64,000 nucleotides of DNA from Bradyrhizobium yuanmingense (lineage in GTDB: Bacteria > Pseudomonadota > Alphaproteobacteria > Rhizobiales > Xanthobacteraceae): positions 186,001 to 250,000 of the forward strand of contig NZ_JARFML010000010.1 of assembly GCF_029167105.1 (NCBI RefSeq), in the 5' to 3' direction. The notes beneath the pieces are model-generated. The model made no database searches and had not been told where the DNA came from. It saw only the letters and a list, made by a program, of their open reading frames with translations. Position 1 is the stretch's first letter; the number at the start of each line of letters is the position of its first letter. This document shows positions 59,909 through 64,000 of this stretch, piece by piece. A program made the translations under genes and the position numbers.

Positions 59909-61092
59909 CACGGGCAGAGGAGCTCGGCGTGGTTGATTATGGCGGCTACCAGTTCGAAATCTATCGTTCGGGCTTGCACGGCGTGCTGCCGAAGCTTCCT
60001 GTCGATTTTCGTGAACTTGAGTCACGGGCTCATGCCGCAATGCCCCCGTGGGTCGTATCCTATGTGGCAGGTGGCTGCGGCAACGAGCATACGCAGAATA
60101 TCAACGTATCCGCCTTCGAACGCTGGGGGTTGATCCCACGCATGTTCGTAGGCGCTGCGAAGCGCGACATGTCGGTCAATCTCTTTGGAATGCGGCTTCC
60201 AACACCCTTATTCCTGTGCCCGATTGGCGTCATTGGTTTGTGCGCGCAGGATGGACGTGGCGATCTTGCAACGGCAAACGCCGCACGCAGGCTTGGCGTG
60301 CCGATGATTGCATCGACCCTGAGCAACGCTCCGCTCGAACAGGTTGCTTCGGAGTTCGGCGAGACGCCGGGCTTCTTCCAGCTCTATACGCCGACCGATC
60401 GCGCGGTTGCCGAGAGCCTGGTTCATCGGGCGGAAGCTGCTGGCTTCAAGGGGATCGTTGTGACGTTGGACACGTGGGTGACCGGCTGGCGTCCACGGGA
60501 TCTCAATCAGGCCAATTTCCCCCAGCTCCGCGGGCATGCTCTCGCCAACTATCTATCGGACCCTGTATTCCGCGCCAGTCTCGAAAAGCCGCCCGAGAAT
60601 GATATTGCCGCTGCCATCATGAAGTGGGGGACGATCTTTGGACATCCTCTGACCTGGGATGATCTTCCCTGGTTACGCTCGTTGACGAAACTGCCCTTGG
60701 TCGTGAAGGGCATTTGTCATCCTGACGACGCGCGACGTGCCATCGATGGTGGCGTCGACGGCATCTATTGTTCGAACCACGGCGGCCGCCAGGCAAACGG
60801 CGGCATCGCGGCGATTGACCTGCTGCCCGGCATCGTCAGGGCCTCCGGCAGCACGCCCGTTCTTTTCGACTCGGGAATTCGCTCAGGCACGGATGTCGTC
60901 AAGGCTCTGGCCTTGGGCGCGACGGCCGTCGGCGTTGGCCGGCCCTATGCCTACGGACTCGCGCTCGACGGCGTCGAGGGGATCGTTCACGTGCTGCGAT
61001 GCATTCTGGCCGAGGCGGACTTGCTGATGGCAGTCGATGGATACCCTCGCATCGCCGATCTTCGGCCGTCGGCGCTGCTGCCGGTCGCCTGA
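59905..61092 (+). CDS. FMN-dependent alpha-hydroxy acid oxidase (lactate 2-monooxygenase-like)
   Basis: A 395-residue flavoprotein with GTG start at 59905 inside the previous stop. It oxidises an alpha-hydroxy acid; lactate 2-monooxygenase-type members also decarboxylate it. Seen: FMN-barrel motifs PLFLCPIGVIGLCAQDGRGDLATANAARRLGVPMIASTLSN, GFFQLYTPTDRAVAESLV, VVKGICHPDDARRAIDGGVDGIYCSNHGGRQANGG (catalytic His and Arg in S-N-H-G-G-R), and VLFDSGIRSGTDVVKALALGATAVGVGRPY. It pairs with the PanE-like reductase: one makes keto acids, the other reduces them. Substrate unknown. Confidence 0.9.
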   Translation: MTRAEELGVVDYGGYQFEIYRSGLHGVLPKLPVDFRELESRAHAAMPPWVVSYVAGGCGNEHTQNINVSAFERWGLIPRMFVGAAKRDMSVNLFGMRLPTPLFLCPIGVIGLCAQDGRGDLATANAARRLGVPMIASTLSNAPLEQVASEFGETPGFFQLYTPTDRAVAESLVHRAEAAGFKGIVVTLDTWVTGWRPRDLNQANFPQLRGHALANYLSDPVFRASLEKPPENDIAAAIMKWGTIFGHPLTWDDLPWLRSLTKLPLVVKGICHPDDARRAIDGGVDGIYCSNHGGRQANGGIAAIDLLPGIVRASGSTPVLFDSGIRSGTDVVKALALGATAVGVGRPYAYGLALDGVEGIVHVLRCILAEADLLMAVDGYPRIADLRPSALLPVA

Positions 61093-61372
61093 TCAGCCGG
61101 CGAGGAATTTCAGGATCGCCCTCCGGGTGGCATGGAGCTTCCTCGCACATGACGGCCTCGACGGCTTCTCCTGTGACCTGCGTCGCCCAATGGTTCCAGA
61201 CGATCAACGGTTGGGCGCCCGAAGCGGCGATGCCGCGGCTTCCCCAGAGGGCAGGGTAGCGCGAGGGGCACGCGAGATCGCCATCTGCAAAAGGCTTGCA
61301 TCAGACCGACGCAAGCCAACCCTCTGCCGATCCCACGCAACGCAGCCCAGGAGGTCGCGCAAACCGGGTCAG

Positions 61373-62533
61373 TCAGGCGGCCATTCGCAAGAGATCGATG
61401 ATGTCGGCTTCGCTCTTGAACGGCCGCGGATTGGCTTGAACGAAGCGGTGATTGATCGCGATCTTGCTGATCTTCTCGAACTTGTCTTCGCTGACGCCGA
61501 CGTCGGCCAGACGCGTAGGCAGTCCGAGGGCTTTGACGAAACCAGCAAAGGCGTCTCCAGCTTCCATATCGGGGCTGCCGAGGGCTGCTGCCAGGCGCTT
61601 CTGCGCATCCTCTGTAAAGGCCTTATTGTATCGAAGCAGGCTCGGCATGATGACGGGCGTGCAGTAATAGTGAGGAACATCGAACGTGCCGCCAAGCACG
61701 TGTCCGATGCCGTGGCTTGCCCCCATCGGAATGCGTGCCTGCAGACCGAAGGCAGCGAGCCATGAGCCTTGTTGCGATTGGCGTCGCGCTTCCATGTCAT
61801 TTGGTTGCTCCAAAGTGCGGAGCATACCCTCGCGCAACAGACGGATGCCCGCCAGAACCACTTCATCCGCCAATGGCGTGCCCGTCGGCGAGCACAGGGC
61901 TTCTATGCCGTGATCCATCGAGCGCGTGCCGGATCCCATCCACAGGTTCATCGGCGTATGAAGGCTCAGACCGGGATCAAGGATGACCGCTACCGGTGAC
62001 ATTTGGGGGTGGAAGTATATCTGCTTCAGCTTGGTGCGCTCGTCCGTGACGAGCGCACCGGCATTGTATTCGCCGCCATTCAGCGTGGATGGCACTGCGA
62101 TCTGCCGCACTGTGGGCGCACGGAATGGAGAGAAGGGCACGCCGGGTCCCATAACGAACGGGTCGAAGCCTGCCTCATCGGAAATGTCATGTTCCATCGC
62201 CATGATGACGATCTTCGCGAGGTCGACCGCGGAGCCTCCGCCGACGGCTACCACCAGATCAGCCTGCGCCTCCTTCGCTTGACGCGCGACCTCGGCGGCC
62301 TGCTTGCGGGTCGTGTGCTGCGCGATTCCGTCGAAGGTCGCCACATGCTTGTTGCCGAGCGCGCGGCGAATCTTTTCGATCTCGTCGGTCTTCGTATTCA
62401 AGGTACGGCTGACCAGGAGGAAAACGCGATTGGCATTCAGCCGCACCGCTTCATCATTCAAAGCCTCGGCTGCAGGCTTGCCGTAAACCACACGATCGAT
62501 GTTCGGAAAGTTATGTATCCCAACCTTGCGCAT
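61373..62533 (-). CDS. Iron-containing alcohol dehydrogenase / maleylacetate-reductase-like protein
   Basis: A 386-residue group III dehydrogenase. Seen: VVAVGGGSAVDLAKIV (GGGS nucleotide motif), PSTLNGGEYNAGALVTDERTKLK, metal-ligand region MGSGTRSMDHGIEAL and MGASHGIGHVLGGTFDVPH. The first usual metal aspartate is not evident, as in maleylacetate-reductase-type members. A strong AT-rich inverted repeat (GTCACT-N11-AGTGAC) lies 31 bp upstream. It converges on the FMN oxidase gene. It may act on an alcohol or aldehyde from the neighbouring hydroxy-acid pathway. Confidence 0.88.
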   Translation of the reverse strand: MRKVGIHNFPNIDRVVYGKPAAEALNDEAVRLNANRVFLLVSRTLNTKTDEIEKIRRALGNKHVATFDGIAQHTTRKQAAEVARQAKEAQADLVVAVGGGSAVDLAKIVIMAMEHDISDEAGFDPFVMGPGVPFSPFRAPTVRQIAVPSTLNGGEYNAGALVTDERTKLKQIYFHPQMSPVAVILDPGLSLHTPMNLWMGSGTRSMDHGIEALCSPTGTPLADEVVLAGIRLLREGMLRTLEQPNDMEARRQSQQGSWLAAFGLQARIPMGASHGIGHVLGGTFDVPHYYCTPVIMPSLLRYNKAFTEDAQKRLAAALGSPDMEAGDAFAGFVKALGLPTRLADVGVSEDKFEKISKIAINHRFVQANPRPFKSEADIIDLLRMAA

Positions 62534-62563
62534 TTGTTTCCCCTGGATTGTTTTTGAATGTAA

Positions 62564-62586
62564 GTCACTTTATTATTAATAGTGAC
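62564..62586. promoter_or_regulatory. Inverted repeat GTCACT-N11-AGTGAC upstream of the iron ADH gene
   Basis: Seen: perfect 6-bp arms and an entirely A/T spacer, 31 bp upstream of the ADH start on the minus strand. The spacer length equals that of the CGACT-N11-AGTCG sites at 6281 and 46777, and ACT-N11-AGT is common to all three. Confidence 0.5.
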
Positions 62587-62744
62587 AACGCGCAACGATC
62601 ATCTTTTCTCGCGCCGGATCGCGGCAAGTTCGCGCTGCCGGCGTGATCCCGACGGAAAGCAACCGTTTGGACGCGTGTGCAAGCGGTCGATCAGCCTAGC
62701 CACGCTTCGAGAAAGCCCGGCTCTGCCAGAATATGTAGCTTGGC

Positions 62745-62987
62745 TCAGTTCGCTGCCATAGCGGCCCGCTCGGCCGGCCAGCGATGGCGAGCGCAGCTCC
62801 CACCGCGACCAGAAATCGAGACGATGCACTGCTCGAGCGTATCGAAGCTGCATGTCCGTAGGGCGGACGAATTGTCCTGGAGACAATATCCGTAGGCGTT
62901 TGTTGAGACCGCCGGCGCAACGCTCAGATAGTCTGCGCCAGCGAGGCCGGCGAAGACGACCGAAAGGAGGGTGAATAGCTTGCTCAA
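62745..62987 (-). CDS. Small secreted cysteine-containing protein, DUF3551-like
   Basis: An 80-residue protein with a signal peptide (MSKLFTLLSVVFAGLAGADYLSVAPAV) and a short mature part with four cysteines: YGYCLQDNSSALRTCSFDTLEQCIVSISGRGGSCARHRW. The spacing C-x10-C-F-x-T/S-x-x-Q-C-x6-G-x3-C is that of DUF3551 proteins, which are abundant in Bradyrhizobium and relatives and have no known function. It stands alone between the iron ADH and the RND permease. It is the best taxonomic hint in the window. Confidence 0.75.
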   Translation of the reverse strand: MSKLFTLLSVVFAGLAGADYLSVAPAVSTNAYGYCLQDNSSALRTCSFDTLEQCIVSISGRGGSCARHRWPAERAAMAAN

Positions 62988-63118
62988 AGGTCGTCTCCAC
63001 TCAGCCGGTCATTTGTTCTTGCGCGCCGAGGGGCGGCGCGCTTTCGCTGGCGGTTGCATCATTCATGTTGCGCCGCGTCGGAATCCGGTCGTCGCGGCGC
63101 TTCATGAGTTGATGAGTT

Positions 63119-64000
63119 CTATTCGGCAGCCATTGCCGGTTGTGCATGTGCTTCTTCCGTCGTTTCCGCATGCGTCCCATCTGCGGTCGGCTTGATCCGG
63201 AACCAGGTGGCATAGAGCGCCGGGAGGAACAGCAGGATCAGCACCGTTCCGACCGTGGTGCCGCCGATCAGCGTGTAGGCCATCGATCCCCAGAAAACGG
63301 AATGCGTGAGCGGGATGAAAGCCAGCACGGCTGCCAATGCGGTGAGGATCACCGGCCTCGTGCGTTGCACGGTGGCCTCGATGACAGCGTGATAGTCATC
63401 AAGTCCGGCAGCAAGGTTCTCCTTGATCTGTTCAGTCAGGATCAGCGTGTTGCGCATCAGGATGCCCGCTAGGCCAATCAGGCCCAAGATTGCGTTGAAC
63501 CCGAACGGCTGGTTGAAGAGCAGCAATACCGGCACGACACCGACGAGACCGAGCGGTCCGGTCAGGACGACCATGGCCATGGTCGAGAAGGACCGCACTT
63601 GCAGCATGACGACGATCAGCATGGCGGCAATCATGGCCGGGAAGATCGTGGCCAACGCGTCGTTGGCCTTGGTTGCCTCCTCGATCGATCCGCCTAACTC
63701 GATGCGATAGCCGACCGGAAGAGACGCGATCAGCGGCTGAAGGGCGGTCTTGATCTCCTTGGAGACTTCCGGAGGTTGGGTCGCCTCATTGATATCGGAG
63801 CGAATGGTGACGACCGGTGTGCGATCGCGCCGCTTCATGATCGGCTCTTCGAGCCGGATTTCCGAATGGCCGACCTGATCGAGCGGAATCGCGCGGCCAT
63901 CGCGGCTCATCAATGAGAAATCCGCCAGACGCGATGGGTCCAGCCGCTCGCCGCCGGCGCTGCGTGCCACGATCGGGACATTGCGGATGTCCTCGCGAAC
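63119..64000 (-). CDS. RND-family efflux permease, C-terminal part (runs off the window)
   Basis: Only the last ~290 residues are in the window; the frame is open to base 64000, so the N-terminal two-thirds lie to the right. Seen: a periplasmic segment (PLDQVGHSEIRLEEPIMKRRDRTPVVTIRSD), then the second membrane half with FPAMIAAMLIVVMLQVRSFSTMAMVVLTGPLGLVGVVPVLLLFNQPFGFNAILGLIGLAGILMRNTLILTEQI. The last is the conserved segment with G-x-x-x-x-N-x-I-L typical of AcrB/MdtB-type transporters, and FIPLTHSVFWGSMAYTLIGGTTVGTVLILLFLPALYATWF follows. The cytoplasmic tail is short and charged. Substrate range unknown. Confidence 0.88.
   Translation of the reverse strand, partial: VREDIRNVPIVARSAGGERLDPSRLADFSLMSRDGRAIPLDQVGHSEIRLEEPIMKRRDRTPVVTIRSDINEATQPPEVSKEIKTALQPLIASLPVGYRIELGGSIEEATKANDALATIFPAMIAAMLIVVMLQVRSFSTMAMVVLTGPLGLVGVVPVLLLFNQPFGFNAILGLIGLAGILMRNTLILTEQIKENLAAGLDDYHAVIEATVQRTRPVILTALAAVLAFIPLTHSVFWGSMAYTLIGGTTVGTVLILLFLPALYATWFRIKPTADGTHAETTEEAHAQPAMAAE

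Noticed and set aside
63001..63213. Possible 70-residue basic protein overlapping the end of the RND gene on the same strand
   Set aside because: It overlaps the clear RND reading frame and has low-complexity basic composition; nothing supports translation.
1..64000. Search by eye for tRNA/rRNA genes, CRISPR arrays, insertion sequences, integrases and attachment-site repeats
   Set aside because: None found. The accessory character of the window rests on gene content, not on visible mobile elements.

Overview
The window looks like an accessory catabolic region of a Bradyrhizobium-type alphaproteobacterium. The GC-rich coding sequence, the many orphan LIV-type periplasmic binding proteins, the DUF3551-like small secreted protein near 62.8 kb and the general gene content all point that way. 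This is inference from protein character; no database was searched. I see no tRNA, rRNA, CRISPR array, insertion sequence or integrase. The window cuts the first gene (TetR regulator, left edge) and the last gene (RND efflux permease, right edge).

Layout. (a) 0-10 kb, plus strand: a TetR regulator, then a phenylacetyl-CoA-epoxidase-like operon in the order paaA, paaD N-domain, paaB, paaC, paaD zinc-ribbon, then an acyl-CoA ligase, a periplasmic binding protein, a thiolase and a FadJ-like enzyme. PaaD is split into two separate genes and no PaaE reductase is present. (b) 10-20 kb: AraC, LysR and TetR regulators, a cis-CaaD-like tautomerase, a fatty acyl-CoA ligase, two GSTs (one frameshifted) and a short-chain dehydrogenase. 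(c) 19-21.6 kb: a divergent MoxR ATPase / VWA protein pair of housekeeping character. (d) 21.6-34.5 kb: a ketoacyl synthase, a second FadB-like enzyme, an unrecognised protein with an AhpD-like CxYCxxxH motif, a QueG-like iron-sulfur protein fused to an SCP2 domain, a MarR regulator, an IorAB-type molybdenum oxidoreductase, a thiolase and an enoyl-CoA hydratase. (e) 34.6-46.2 kb: a haloalkane-dehalogenase-like hydrolase, a second binding protein, feruloyl-CoA synthase, HxlR, an HCCA-isomerase-like protein, and an SDR / ACAD / ACAD / thiolase / nitronate-monooxygenase operon. (f) 46-53 kb: YciI-like protein, monothiol glutaredoxin, FadD, HxlR, and a TetR-controlled epoxide-hydrolase/NmrA operon. 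(g) 53-62.5 kb: LysR, a secreted SMP-30-like protein, two class II aldolases, a third binding protein, a ketopantoate-reductase-like protein, an FMN hydroxy-acid oxidase and an iron alcohol dehydrogenase. (h) the DUF3551-like protein and the RND permease.

How the parts fit: most of the window is machinery for capturing small organic acids in the periplasm, activating them to CoA thioesters (five acyl-CoA ligases), oxygenating or dehydrogenating the thioesters and cleaving them by thiolysis. Two unannotated layers tie it together. A GTTC-N7-GAAC operator sits inside the -35/-10 spacer of three promoters (35.68, 39.77 and 40.75 kb) and in front of the FadB-like gene (25.37 kb), which suggests one regulon. 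A diverged duplication of a LysR gene plus its divergent promoter (54.2 and 55.7 kb) has left a decayed LysR remnant in front of the aldolase operon.
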